NCBI RefSeq assembly: GCF_028476545.1
Contig: NW_026731650.1
Location: forward strand, 310,001-374,000
Source: Physella acuta
Lineage: Eukaryota; Mollusca; Gastropoda; Physidae
Reading direction: 5' to 3'
DNA: 64,000 nucleotides
The position numbers and the translations under genes were made by a program. Shown here piece after piece: positions 22,602 through 32,853 of the stretch (position 1 is the first letter of the stretch; each line of letters starts with the position of its first letter). The notes beneath the pieces are model-generated. The model ran no database searches. It had not been told where the DNA came from and worked only from the letters and a program-made list of their open reading frames with translations.

Positions 22602-25600
22602 ATGCAATGTCAATACACCCACTTCCTGGTCAAGACGGTCAACCAGCCCCAGGGCATCATGTCCCGCCTGTCTCGCGACGCCCGGGTCCACGAGATCAAC
22701 GACGAGGATCCCCGAGACGCCGAGCCACTGGCGAGGGACAAATCCTGCCAGTGCCAGATCGGCTGCTCGTGTAACCACGTGGCGTTCGAGGTCACCCTCA
22801 AGGACCCACAACCCGAGCGCACGCCCCTGCTCAACAAGCGGTCACCGCGGTCATCCTTCCACCCCCATGTGGCGTTCCAGTCGCCCGAGATGACCCAGGC
22901 CAACAGATTCCCCAGTCAGCTGGAGAGAAAGTCCAGCAACCAAGAGAACGACCCTCAGGAAAAAATATGCCCGTGTACGCTGAATGCTAAAAGCAGTGCG
23001 CCAGATGAAGCGCGCAAGGCGTCCCTAGAAGAGAGAAGCTTCAACATCCCGTTGGAGACAAGATATAGTTCAACCGCTCGGCTGGGAGACACTTCACTAG
23101 AAGAGAAACCCTGCCCTTGCAGGTTCGGGAAAGCACCAGTGTCGGCATCTCTTCAAGATAACAGTGAGACACAGGGCGCAAGCAATCACCAGACATTGAG
23201 CCAGCACCTAGCAGCGAGCCAACAAGATAGAGCCATGAGCAGCCACCGAGAACTGAGCCAGTACCAGACACTCAGCCAGCAGGATAGAGTCACCAGCAGG
23301 TACCACACACTGATCCAGCAGGATAAAGCTGCGAGTAACACCGTGGATCACTTGTCGGAGTCCGAGGTCAGCCCGAGCAGCCAGAACGTGTACCGGGTCA
23401 AGACCACCACCCAGCACAGAAACAAGCCAGACCCCAGCAGCGGCTCGACTGGGAGCATCCCACGTCTGCCCGCCCCCCTCTTTATCGACGACCTCCCAGG
23501 GGAGCCGGCAGACGACTACAGCTATAAGTACAAGTCCGGCAAAAAGATCTTCAACCCCGAGAGCCGTGACGTTGTCGCCCAACTCTCGATAAAGCTCGAT
23601 CCGTCTCGAGAGTCAGGGATCAGAAAGTCGGGGATACGAGAGTCAGGAATACGAGAGTCAGGGATACGAGAATCAGGAATGCGAGAGTCGGGAATGCGAG
23701 AGCCAGGAATACGAGAGCCAGGGATACGAGAGTCAGGAATACGAGAGTCGGGAATGCGAGAGTCGGGAATGCGAGAGCCAGGAATACGAGAGTCAGGGAT
23801 ACGAGAGTCAGGGATACGAGAATTTGTAATAAGAGACTCAGGAATAAGAGAGTCAGGAATACGAGAGTCAGGAATTAGAGAGTCAGAAATTCAACAGTCG
23901 GAATTACGAGGGAGTGGATTACGAGGGTTGGGTGCCTTAGATTTGGGCCAAAATACATCTCAAGTGAAGGCAGTATTTGAGCGGGACCATCAACCAAAAG
24001 ACGGAGAGGGTCAGCGGCGTCTGTCTCTCAACCAGACGTCCAACAGCCCGAGCGTACCGCAGGTCAGCACGACCGGACGGATCACCCACGATCAGGAGAG
24101 AGACCGGGAGCTGAAACTGTCGCAGGACAACTACCCCTTCTATTGCTCGCGGCAGACGAGCGGCACCCAGCAGCAAGGTCAAGGTAACCACTTCCACATC
24201 AAACGGCTCTCCCCCCAGACCAGCCCCACCATCTCGAGGCGTCTGCCCAGCCCCACCCTCTCGAGGCGTCTGCCCAGCCCCGAGGGCAGCAAGAATTGTG
24301 AAATTAAACCCTGTCTGAAGTCCAGACCTCGTTATCAAGCCATCTGTCAACATTGTACCCCGACACAGGACTGCGGTCAGCATTGTCCCCCTAGAGCTGA
24401 GGACTGCGGTCAGCAATGTCCTAAAGCAGGCGTCAGCACTCAGCATTATCCTAGAGCGTTTCGGCTCAGTGATCGCGAGTCACCTAAACATAACTCGTGC
24501 CCGAGTACACGGGTGTGTATGGAGGGGTGTGCAAAGACTTGCCCAGGGACCTGTTCAGGGGCGTGTCCAAAGACTTGCTCAGGGGCGTGTCCAAAGACTT
24601 GCCCAGGGGCGTGTCCAAAGACGTGTCCAGGGGCGTGTCCAAAGACTTGCTCAAGAACCTGTCAAGGGGCGTGTCCAAGGACTTGCACGGGGGCGTGTCC
24701 AAGGACTTGCACGGGGGCGTGTCCAAGGACTTGCACGGGGGCGTGTCCAAGGACTTGCACGGGGGCGTGTCCAAGGACTTGCACGGGGGCGTGTCCAAAG
24801 ACTTGCCCAGGGGCGTGTCCAAAGACTTGCCCGGGGACGTGTCCAAAGACTTGCCCGGGGACGTGTCCAAAGACTTGCTCAAGGACTTGTTCAGGGGCGT
24901 GTCCAAAGACTTGCCCAGGGGCGTGTTCAAAGACATGCTCAGGGGCGTGTCCAAAGACATGCTCAGGGGCGCGTCCAAAGACTTGCCCAGGGGCGTGTCC
25001 AAGGGCGTGTTCTGATTCGTGCGCCAACTCTACTGCACCAAGCCAACCCAGAGATGAACATCGCCAACAACACACCTGTTTAGAACAGACGACGAGGTGC
25101 CAACGGTCGGCACTGAGTTGCGCGTGTAGCTCGGTCAACCCAGGTGATGTCGAGAGGTCAGGCCGGGCGACCACCCACAGCTCAACAAGCTCGAGCGAGG
25201 CGGACACCTGTTCACATCAGCAGACCAGCCCCGGTCACGTGGTGGTCAAGAAGTACCCCAGAGGGCGCCAGAAGCCGTACACGTACTGTGTCGGCAACAA
25301 CAGCCGCCCGTGCTACGACACGCCCAACACCTTCACCGTGGACTACATGCGGGAGTGCAAGATGGCCGAGGTCATCAGCACGCCTGAGCGAGACCACACC
25401 ATCACCATAGCCGTCAAGAAAACACCACCCGCGGAGAGCGTCGCGGTCAAACAGTATGTATGGAACAGCGAGAACGGCGTCATCCGAGCAGCCCGGGTGG
25501 GGCGACCCGCGGGGTGCCCGAGCCACCACAGAAGAAAGACCGAGAAAAAGCCCTCGCCAGTGCCCTCGGCGCGGGAGCTGAACCAAAAACAACACAGCAT

Positions 25601-25820
25601 CACGATACAGGAGCGGGCGCCCCGACAGCCGACCCCCCACCAGGTCAAGCCGTGCGAGATGAACCCCCCTGTGATGGGTGGGGCCACCCCCTCCTTGGTG
25701 GGTCGGATGGGCCCGTGTATGATGGCCTACCCCCGGGCAGCCCTGTGCTACAGCGGCAAGTCAAACACGACTCGCATCAACGCCAAACACCACGAGCACT
25801 TTGCCCCCTCTCTGTGTTGA
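22602..25820 (+). CDS. Large cysteine-repeat protein of unrecognised family
   Basis: A 1072-codon frame starting at an ATG with A at -3. Residues about 49-60 (CQCQIGCSCNH), 124-126 (CPC) and 172-174 (CPC) form three small Cys motifs. Residues 335-445 are a 5-residue repeat of RESGI type. Residues 600-625 hold CQHC, CGQHC and CGQQC. Residues 639-810 are 43 tetrapeptides of CPKT/CPGA/CTGA type with Cys at every fourth position and one Cys-to-Arg break (GARPKTC). The last 220 residues are basic, contain KPYTYC and MRECKMAEV, and end in FAPSLC. No signal peptide or membrane segment is apparent. The spacing suggests metal binding or disulfide cross-linking, but function is unknown. Frame retention and GC-rich codons outside the repeats argue for a real gene. 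It converges on the minus-strand gene 3' of it. Confidence 0.8.
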   Translation: MQCQYTHFLVKTVNQPQGIMSRLSRDARVHEINDEDPRDAEPLARDKSCQCQIGCSCNHVAFEVTLKDPQPERTPLLNKRSPRSSFHPHVAFQSPEMTQANRFPSQLERKSSNQENDPQEKICPCTLNAKSSAPDEARKASLEERSFNIPLETRYSSTARLGDTSLEEKPCPCRFGKAPVSASLQDNSETQGASNHQTLSQHLAASQQDRAMSSHRELSQYQTLSQQDRVTSRYHTLIQQDKAASNTVDHLSESEVSPSSQNVYRVKTTTQHRNKPDPSSGSTGSIPRLPAPLFIDDLPGEPADDYSYKYKSGKKIFNPESRDVVAQLSIKLDPSRESGIRKSGIRESGIRESGIRESGMRESGMREPGIREPGIRESGIRESGMRESGMREPGIRESGIRESGIREFVIRDSGIRESGIRESGIRESEIQQSELRGSGLRGLGALDLGQNTSQVKAVFERDHQPKDGEGQRRLSLNQTSNSPSVPQVSTTGRITHDQERDRELKLSQDNYPFYCSRQTSGTQQQGQGNHFHIKRLSPQTSPTISRRLPSPTLSRRLPSPEGSKNCEIKPCLKSRPRYQAICQHCTPTQDCGQHCPPRAEDCGQQCPKAGVSTQHYPRAFRLSDRESPKHNSCPSTRVCMEGCAKTCPGTCSGACPKTCSGACPKTCPGACPKTCPGACPKTCSRTCQGACPRTCTGACPRTCTGACPRTCTGACPRTCTGACPRTCTGACPKTCPGACPKTCPGTCPKTCPGTCPKTCSRTCSGACPKTCPGACSKTCSGACPKTCSGARPKTCPGACPRACSDSCANSTAPSQPRDEHRQQHTCLEQTTRCQRSALSCACSSVNPGDVERSGRATTHSSTSSSEADTCSHQQTSPGHVVVKKYPRGRQKPYTYCVGNNSRPCYDTPNTFTVDYMRECKMAEVISTPERDHTITIAVKKTPPAESVAVKQYVWNSENGVIRAARVGRPAGCPSHHRRKTEKKPSPVPSARELNQKQHSITIQERAPRQPTPHQVKPCEMNPPVMGGATPSLVGRMGPCMMAYPRAALCYSGKSNTTRINAKHHEHFAPSLC
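23601..23935 (+). repeat. 15-bp coding repeat (RESGI peptide)
   Basis: About 20 units of CGAGAGTCAGGAATA with G/A and E/P (GAGTCA/GAGCCA) variants. The 15-bp length keeps frame. The units lie inside the plus-strand coding exon. Confidence 0.93.
24516..25022 (+). repeat. 24-bp coding repeat (Cys every fourth residue)
   Basis: About 20 units of 24 bp, key words GGGGCGTGTCCAAAGACTTG and CCCA, each encoding two tetrapeptides. A central block (24663-24790) shares AAGGACTTGCACGG, a recent local expansion. Other frames on both strands are also open here as by-products. Confidence 0.95.
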
Positions 25821-25975
25821 CTTCAAGTACGTTCGCGCTGTTTTACCCCACTTCCCGCAAGTTAACATTATTTTATACCACTTGCCACTAACCCATAGCA
25901 TAAACTCTATTTCAAGCACATTGTGAGTTTTAAACATACTATAAATAAGCAGAATAAAAATAACAGACATAAGTT
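25821..25975 (+). terminator. 3' UTR with polyadenylation signal
   Basis: TGA at 25818-25820 is followed by an AT-rich trailer. AATAAA occurs at 25953-25958, about 135 bp after the stop, a usual distance for an animal transcript end. Confidence 0.6.
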
Positions 25976-26009
25976 TCCTTAAAATTCGATGTGTTTCAAG
26001 GTTTGGGGG

Positions 26010-26125
26010 TGGGGAGGTCAGGGGGGGGGGGGGGGGGAATAAGGGTTTTTATATAAATAATTCCGAAAGTACAAAGTGAAGAGCGGTTTTGTTGTTTTTT
26101 TTTTTTTTTTTACATTTCGCTATTA
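26010..26125. repeat. Poly-G and poly-T tracts
   Basis: A run of about 17 G (26021-26037) and a T run (about 26094-26110) lie just past the plus-strand transcript end. Confidence 0.95.
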
Positions 26126-26287
26126 CCATATATATTCCAAGCACAATTGTCTTTAGAGAAGAAGAGAATAAAAAATAAATTGAAAAGCTATAATTGGGAC
26201 TGATGGTGTCTAAATCTTAACAAAGATCTGACACCTTTAAACCTCGCACACACCTGATAGCGTCTATGTTAAAGAGCTGACACTGCC

Positions 26288-26970
26288 CAAAGACTCGCCA
26301 AACGACTGACTCACCAAACGACTGTCGCACCAAACGACTGACTCACCAAATGACTGACTCACCAAACGACTGTCGCACCAAACGACTGACTCACCAAATG
26401 ACTGACTCCCCAAACGACTGACTCCCCAAACGACTGACTCACCAAACGACTGTCGCACCAAACGACTGACTCCCCAAACGACTGACTCGCCAAACGACTG
26501 ACTCGCCAAACGACTGACTCACCAAACGACTGACTCACCAAACGACTGACTCCCCAAACGACTGACTCCCCAAACGACTGACTCCCCAAACGACTGACTC
26601 ACCAAATGCCTGACTCACCAAACGACCGACTCACCAAACGACTGACGCACCAAACGACTGACTCACCAAATGACTGACTCACCAAACGACTGACTCACCA
26701 AACGACTGACTCACCAAACGACTGACTCACCAAACGACTGACTCACCAAACGACTGACTCACCAAACGACTGACTCACCAAACGACTGACTCACCAAACG
26801 ACTGACGCACCAAACGACCGACTCACCAAACGACTGACTCACCAAACGACTGACTCACCAAACGACTGACTCACCAAACGACTGACTCACCAAACGACTG
26901 ACTCACCAAACGACTGACTCACCAAACGACTGACTCACCAAACGACTGACTCACCAAACGACTGACTCAC
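26288..26970 (-). repeat. 16-bp array of splice-donor units, GTGAGTCAGTCGTTTG
   Basis: About 43 units read on the minus strand as GTGAGTCAGTCGTTTG. The first unit begins exactly at the donor of the 29427-26971 exon. Near the exon (26640-26970) almost every unit keeps GTGAGT. Farther away (26290-26600) many units carry GGGAGT, GCGAGT or GTGCGA, which lack the donor core. Confidence 0.96.
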
Positions 26971-29427
26971 CTCAATAATGGACGGGGATGACTCGGGTGT
27001 TGGAGTCTTGGATCTGTCGACAAAATGTCCGCCAGGGGGCGCCGCGAAACTCTCGTTCTGTTGGCGAGATTTGATTGGTTGGTCACTTTTGATGGCATTG
27101 ATTTGGTTTTCCCAGTCTGTGGGTCTATGAGCGAGTGCTGGTGATGTGTCTTCTGATCTGGAGCTTTCCATGGGCCGAGGGCAGACATTTGAGTCTGTAT
27201 CAGACTTTTGTTTGATTAAAGTTCTTTGTCTGCCGTTTGAGTCTGCTTCAGACTTGAGCTTGAGGAGGCGGGCCATGACCTGCGGGGAGGGCGGGGCGGC
27301 GTGGACCTCGTGGTCGCGAGCGGGGCGCGTCTCCAGACAGACGGCTGTGATTGGCTGCTTACGCGAGTAGGAGGCGGGGCTTAGACTGAGATACGTGCAG
27401 GTTTGAAGCTGGCCCGAGTACTGGTGCGAGCAGTACCGCTTGTGCATGGCGTCCAGCAGTGTCCGAGAGATGACCGGCAGCGTCTGAGACTGTTTCTGGA
27501 ACGGCGAACCTGTGGCGGGGGCGGCGGGAGCTGGGCCAGACAACTTTTTGGGCGCCCCCCGCATCATGCCCACGCCCATCTTGGGGGAGGGGCGAAAACG
27601 TGACGTGTCGGAAGTACCGTGCCACGTGTGAGCGAGTTTCGGAGGCAGGAATAAATTTTTTCTGGCCCTCTCCAGCTCCTCGTACAGGTCGTCAGAGCAC
27701 GTGGTCTTGTTCAGCTCGTCGTCTGAGCGCACCGGTGGATCTCTCGAGATCTCGTCGTTCGCGACAGCTCGTTGAGAAAACTTATTCGAAACTTGAAACA
27801 ATGACTTCCGGCAAATGGGCAATAATTCCTGCGGGCTTGGTTTTATTTCAGGAGGTGTTGTGATGGTGTTTTGTGCCGAGGTCTTTGGAGGATGTGACGA
27901 AAGTGCGACACTGTCACGGACTTCACGTGACAACGTGACGCCGCTGCTGTCACGGTCGGCTTCAGGCGCAAATCGTGCCGAGTTTCGCGTCCTCCCCCGC
28001 CTGGACAGGACGGGGGTCAGCGCGTTGACCATGACCTGCATCTCGGGCGAGCCGTTCCGGACGACGTAGACCCGCTGGCCGTCCACCAGCTGCTGGCTCA
28101 CGTCGATGTTCAGGTGCCGCAGCTCGCGCAGGCTGCCGCTCAGGCTGCAGAAATCGTCGTCGTGGCCGGATTTTTCCGTGTCCCGGTGCAGAGATTTGGA
28201 CCTCATCGCCACGGGTTTGGCCGCCGTCCGGCCATTTCTTGCCGGAACGGAATTATCCTTGATTCGGGCGGACGAAACAGAAGAAACGCCGCTGGTATCA
28301 CATTTTTTGTTCTCACACACCGTATTGCCTCCACTGCGCATGTCACCTGAAGCCGTATTCTTGCAGTTAACCGTTCCAGATTTATTCGCATTGTTCAACT
28401 CTTTCTCAGAGTTTTGCTCAATGCTTTCGTGTTTGTTATGGGAAAACCCGTTACTATTTTTATCCACAATGCCCAGCCGTATTTGGTTTAAAATGTCCAG
28501 AGAATTTTCGAAATCGGTTTCTACTCGCGAACCACGTGACTTCTCGCGTGCGGAGACCGGAAGTGGTGAGAATACCGTGTGAGTTGTTAATGACCTTGAA
28601 CCCTGTGGGGTCACCGAGATCGGTGCGGGGTCAGTGTGTCTGCTAATACTGGGGGTGGCACCCGCTGGGCAGGACAGCGAGTGATGGACATGACAGCACC
28701 CCTGGTCTTGGTTAGATGACCTGTCTGGTGGGGTGGGTGGACAGGGGGCAGGGTCATGATGCTTCAGGGGAACTTTAGATGGTGGGCACTGTCCACTGGC
28801 GACTGGACGGTGGTCACAGGTTGATAGGTGTGGGGTGTTGGTGGATGAATGTTGACCACTGGTCACCTGTTGATTGGTTACTGGGCTATCATTATTAGTT
28901 GTTGAGCGCTGCCCAATGGTCATCTCATGTTGATTATTGGCCAATGGACTCGCATTATTAATTATTGAGCGTTGACCACTGGTCATCTGTTGATTATTGG
29001 GTACTGAGCTCTCATTATTAGTAACTGAGCGCTGACCAGTGGTCATTGGCCGTCTTTGAAAATGTGGACTAGATACTCTTTTAACAAGCCGTTTCTCATT
29101 GATGAGCTGGGGTGAGGGTTTGGGCGGGAACTGCTCCCTCCCACCTCCCCTGCTGATGGTTTCTAAACTTTTCACCAAGGAGATCAAATCCTGATCCTCC
29201 TCCATTCCGAGGGCTTCAACTTCCGGCCTGTCAGGTGACACTTCCGGCAGGCATCCTCCGCGTGAAGTAGAACTACTCCCCTGTCCTGCGTTACGCGCTG
29301 AACGATGAAAATATTGCAAGCGTTCATCGGAAATCTCCGAACGCGCCGTTTTCTGCGCATGTTGTCTAATGGATGCGTACGGCAAGTGGAAAACCCCCTT
29401 GTTTGATGTGTACAACGTCATAGGTGT
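26971..29427 (-). CDS. 2457-nt internal exon of a long disordered protein
   Basis: On the minus strand TTTTTATTTTTCCTATTTCAG ends at 29428 and the exon opens ACACCTATG; it closes ATTGAG|GTGAGT at 26971/26970. Both ends are phase 0 (819 codons). The open frame runs a little past the acceptor by chance. Text starts TPMTLYTSNKGVFHLPYASI. Residues 128-215 hold five diverged repeats of MTSGQRSxxNNxS type. Later parts include an acidic and helical patch (DLYEELERARKNLFLPPK), a Pro/Ala stretch and a Ser/Thr-Pro-rich end (SKTPTPESSPSIIE). No catalytic domain, signal peptide or membrane segment is seen, so a scaffold or adaptor role is a guess. The same protein probably includes the 50633-49092 and 39602-39444 exons. 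Downstream exons were not found. Confidence 0.75.
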
Positions 29428-29465
29428 CTGAAATAGGAAAAATAAAAAGTTACTGTCAGTATTTT
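29428..29465 (-). promoter_or_regulatory. 3' splice site and likely branch point of the 2457-nt exon
   Basis: Minus strand: TACTGAC (near 29456-29462), a good branch-point match, then a T-rich tract and CAG at 29430-29428. The whole signal fits in the 35-40 bp between the exon and a repeated element. Confidence 0.6.
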
Positions 29466-30170
29466 TTAGCGCAATTTCCATTCTGGAGAATTGCGTTTAT
29501 TAACCCGTCATTTCTGGATGGATGGATGAATGTATGGATGTGTGTCCGCAGCTTTAAGTCGTATCTCCTCCTCAACGAAGCAATATCGATGACTAGTTAC
29601 AAAAACAATTATGTTAAGCAAGTTACGAGGATGAACATAGGCCATAAAAATTCCGGGTTTCTTTCATGGATTTCCCGGAAAAGCCAAAAAACCTCGAAAA
29701 AATGCCGTTTTGGGCCCATATCTCGGCAACCAGACCACTTAGCGACTTGAAACATGTACCAATCGATTCCTGCCATAATTTAGAACAATATTGCCGAAGA
29801 AAGTTTTCAAAAATATCCTTTCGTTTGGTCACAAAAAAAATTTTGAATTAATTAAAATTTGGACCGAATTAGTAGGCATTTTATGCAACCACACCACACG
29901 CGTCATCACGTTCAATAGCTGCGCCATCACGTTCAATGGCTATGACATCACGTTCGGTAGCTAGGCGCGCAATGGTTTTTAGTCATGTTACTCTATTGTA
30001 AATAAAACATGTAAAATACTGAAAAAAAAAAAAAATAATAAACGTTTTAATAACTAACCAATGGTTTTACTAACCCTGCTCTTGATTTACGCTACGACCG
30101 AGCTATTTTTAGATAACATAAGGAAATTGCGCTAAAATTGTCACTAGACTTTTTTTAATTACTTGTTTTA
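29464..30170. mobile_element. Dispersed element, copy 1 (AGCGCAATTTCC ends)
   Basis: Starts near TTTTAGCGCAATTTCC and carries the inverted match GGAAATTGCGCTAAAA at about 30121-30136, like a MITE with 16-bp inverted repeats. Similarity with copy 2 continues past the right repeat (TGTCACTAGACTTTTT), so the true right end may lie farther out, or the pair arose by local duplication. It contains a GGATGGATGAATG patch and an insert of about 190 bp that copy 2 lacks. No target-site duplication was found. Confidence 0.65.
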
Positions 30171-30238
30171 GGAAAGGGATGCTATCGAAAATAATCTTCA
30201 AAAATGTAGGCAAGGTAATTCACTCCCCTTTCACTCAA

Positions 30239-30770
30239 TTTTTAGCGCAATTTCCATTCTGGAGAATTGCGTTTATTAACGCGTCATTTCTGGGAATGGA
30301 TGGATGGATGGATGAATGAATGTATGGATGAATGTGTGTCCGGGCTTTAAGTCGTATCTCCTCCTCAACGAAGCAATATCGATGACTAGTTCCAAAAGCA
30401 ATTATGTTAAGCAAGTTACGAGAATGAGCATAGGCCATAAAAATTCCGGATTTCTTTCATGTATTTCCCGGAAAATCCAAAAAACCTCGAAAAAATGCAG
30501 TTTTTGGCCCATATCTCGGCAACCAGACGACTTAGCGACTTGAAACATGTACCAATCGATTCCTGCCATAATTTAGAACAATATTGCCGAAGAAAGTTTT
30601 CAAAAATATCCTCTCGTTTAGTCACAAATTTTAAAATTACATAAACACCTACAAACCGATCGTTCTTCTAGCTTGAACGCATCCCAGCATTATACGTCAG
30701 AGCTATTTTTAGATAACATAAGGAAATTGCGCATAAATGTCACTAGACTTTTTAATTAACTTGTTTATGA
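30239..30770. mobile_element. Dispersed element, copy 2 (AGCGCAATTTCC ends)
   Basis: Same family and orientation as the copy 775 bp upstream, with long stretches above roughly 90% identity by eye (for example CTTTAAGTCGTATCTCCTCC). Inverted repeats are AGCGCAATTTCC (30244) and GGAAATTGCGC (about 30721-30731). The frames open on both strands across it are not conserved proteins. Confidence 0.65.
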
Positions 30771-30774
30771 ACTG

Positions 30775-31425
30775 TGACAAACAAGAAATAAATTCTATAA
30801 GCTGTTACATTTTGCATATGCGTCGTGTAGAAATAATTGAAATGTAAGAAAGCATTAAGTTTCATTAAATAAAAAGCTATAATTTATGAAATAGTTAGGG
30901 GTAAATTTAGTCTATTTAAAGTGGCTGTTAATAATTTAAATTAAATGAGGATTTAACAATTGATCATGGGGGTAGAGGGGGTTAGGAAGGTAGGTGTTGA
31001 GACTTATGTGGTGGTAGGTTGGGGGTAGGACAAAAGAACGGGCACTTGTCCCACCCAACATAATGGGCACTTGTATACATCTCCTGTACAAATGCCGTGC
31101 CAGATCCTAGAACTACCCCCCTCCCCTCCCACCCCCAATCACCGTGTTGTTAATTGCAACACAACTATAACACTGAAGACATAAAAACATCCATCAAATG
31201 TCACAGGTGAAAGCTTACACCATGTCCCAGTGCCCTACAGATAGAGAAACTTTTTTTTTAAAGCTACAGATAAAGCTTGATGCGATTTTTTCACATTAAT
31301 GTGAATAATTTCACATCTCTGCTAACTTGACAACAACTGATAGGTCTCAGATAGAGTTAAGAAAAATAGGACAGGTAAAAAAAACCGTGAATTAACGAGA
31401 TTTTGACAGCACTGTAAAAAAACAT
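30775..31425. other. Unannotated AT-rich sequence
   Basis: No gene or array recognised. A GGTAGG-rich patch lies at 30965-31030 and a C-rich tract at 31117-31135. Confidence 0.5.
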
Positions 31426-31430
31426 GATTT

Positions 31431-32060
31431 TTACTTTCTCGTATATACGTAGTATAGAGAAAGTATTGTAATCGTGCAAAAAAAAAATCGAGATTTTTAC
31501 AAATCTCGACGTTTTACACCTCACTGATACGGAAAAACATAATTTTGCAATCTTGTCCGTATGTCTGTGTGTGTGTCTGTGTGTGTGTCTGTGTGTAAAC
31601 ACGATTACTTGAGTACCGTTACAGCTAGGTTGATGAAATTTCATATATAAGTATTATATCAAAATCGTAGATCCGTATCAACTTTTGAGCGATTTCCGAT
31701 AACCGGAAGTGGTACTTTTTCTACTTTGAATTTTTCAAAAGCCTATAACTTGAGTACTAATTCAGATAGATAAATGAAATTTCACATGTAAGTAAAAGAT
31801 CTAATTCTCTACTTTCTATCAAATTTTGAGTAATTTCCGTTGACCGGAAGTACTAATTTACGCTATTTCCGATTTCTCAAAAAAAGCATGTAAATTTATA
31901 AAGTACTAATAATATTGCGCACTAGATTTTTCTACTACATTTTATTCTATTTTTAAAAGTTTAAGTAAACAAAAATCATGTCTATATTCCGAGTTGACAT
32001 CCCACGTAGTGTTATATTAGAATATTCGAGAAAGTTTAGGGGAGATCACTCCCGGTTTAT
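31431..32060. mobile_element. Dispersed inverted-repeat element, copy 1 (ACTTTCTCGTATA ... GGGGAGATCACTCCCGG)
   Basis: The right end reads CGAGAAAGTTTAGGGGAGAT followed by CACTCCCGGTTTAT. The left end begins ACTTTCTCGTATATACG, the inverted partner in a shortened form. It holds a TG microsatellite (31562-31597) and two related blocks with GCGATTTCCGATAACCGGAA and ATTTCCGTTGACCGGAAG. The copy at 47717 shows the full left repeat. No transposase frame is present, so it looks non-autonomous. Confidence 0.65.
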
Positions 32061-32650
32061 TATTTGTATGAAATAGTGAAAGAAAGATATTTCGTCGCTC
32101 TAGAAATCTTTGAATACATTTTGTGGCTGTTAGCTCGACCGATTAGGCAAATAGCTTTAATTTGCTCCAGTAATAAAAGTCGTGTCTAACTGACCTTACC
32201 AACATAGACACATAACACAGCTTCTGTTTACTACTTTAATACATGTTCAGTTACTTGCATGTATCTCGCAAAGAGCGACGTATCCGGTTACAGTGTCAAC
32301 CCATTAGACTAGCTATGTGTACGACCCCCAACTGAGCGAATGTTGGATACATGTGAGAATAAAGGACGTAAAAACATAAAATTAGATAGATATGTTTACT
32401 TACACCTGTATACAGGTGGTACAATCACAGGTAAATCAGGTAGTATTTTCATTCACTCTTTCTAGTCAGTTATGACATCTCACGTGTCACGTGACAACCT
32501 CTTACATCTACTTACGCCCTAGAACAATTACTAGATCACAGGCATGATGAAATGGTCACACACTAGTCATAAGGTGACCACAACTCACACACTGGTCATG
32601 GGGTGACCACAACTCACACACTTGTCATAAGGTGACAACAACTCACCTCC
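32060..32650. other. Unannotated sequence with a short 40-bp repeat
   Basis: At 32550-32645 three diverged copies carry GGTGACCACAACTCACACAC and TGGTCAT. The rest shows no gene. Confidence 0.55.
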
Positions 32651-32704
32651 ACTTATGATGTGACATCAGGTACAACCACTTGCAATTCACACACAACCAA
32701 CACA

Positions 32705-32815
32705 AGCAAAGGTGTCAAACTGTGTAGCCCCACACACATACACACACACATATGCAAAGGCATGAAACTGACACACCCACATACACACACACAAGCCAAG
32801 GCGTGAATCTGTGAC

Positions 32816-32853
<38 letters not shown>

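Noticed and set aside
24469-25207. Other open frames, both strands, across the 24-bp Cys-ladder repeat
   Set aside because: They are by-products of the repeat. The frame joined to unique coding sequence on both sides is the plus frame from 22602.
26225-26290. Possible terminal exon of the minus-strand gene (TGTCAGCTCTTTAACATAGA)
   Set aside because: The only acceptor is the edge of a 16-bp repeat unit, and no AATAAA follows the stop.
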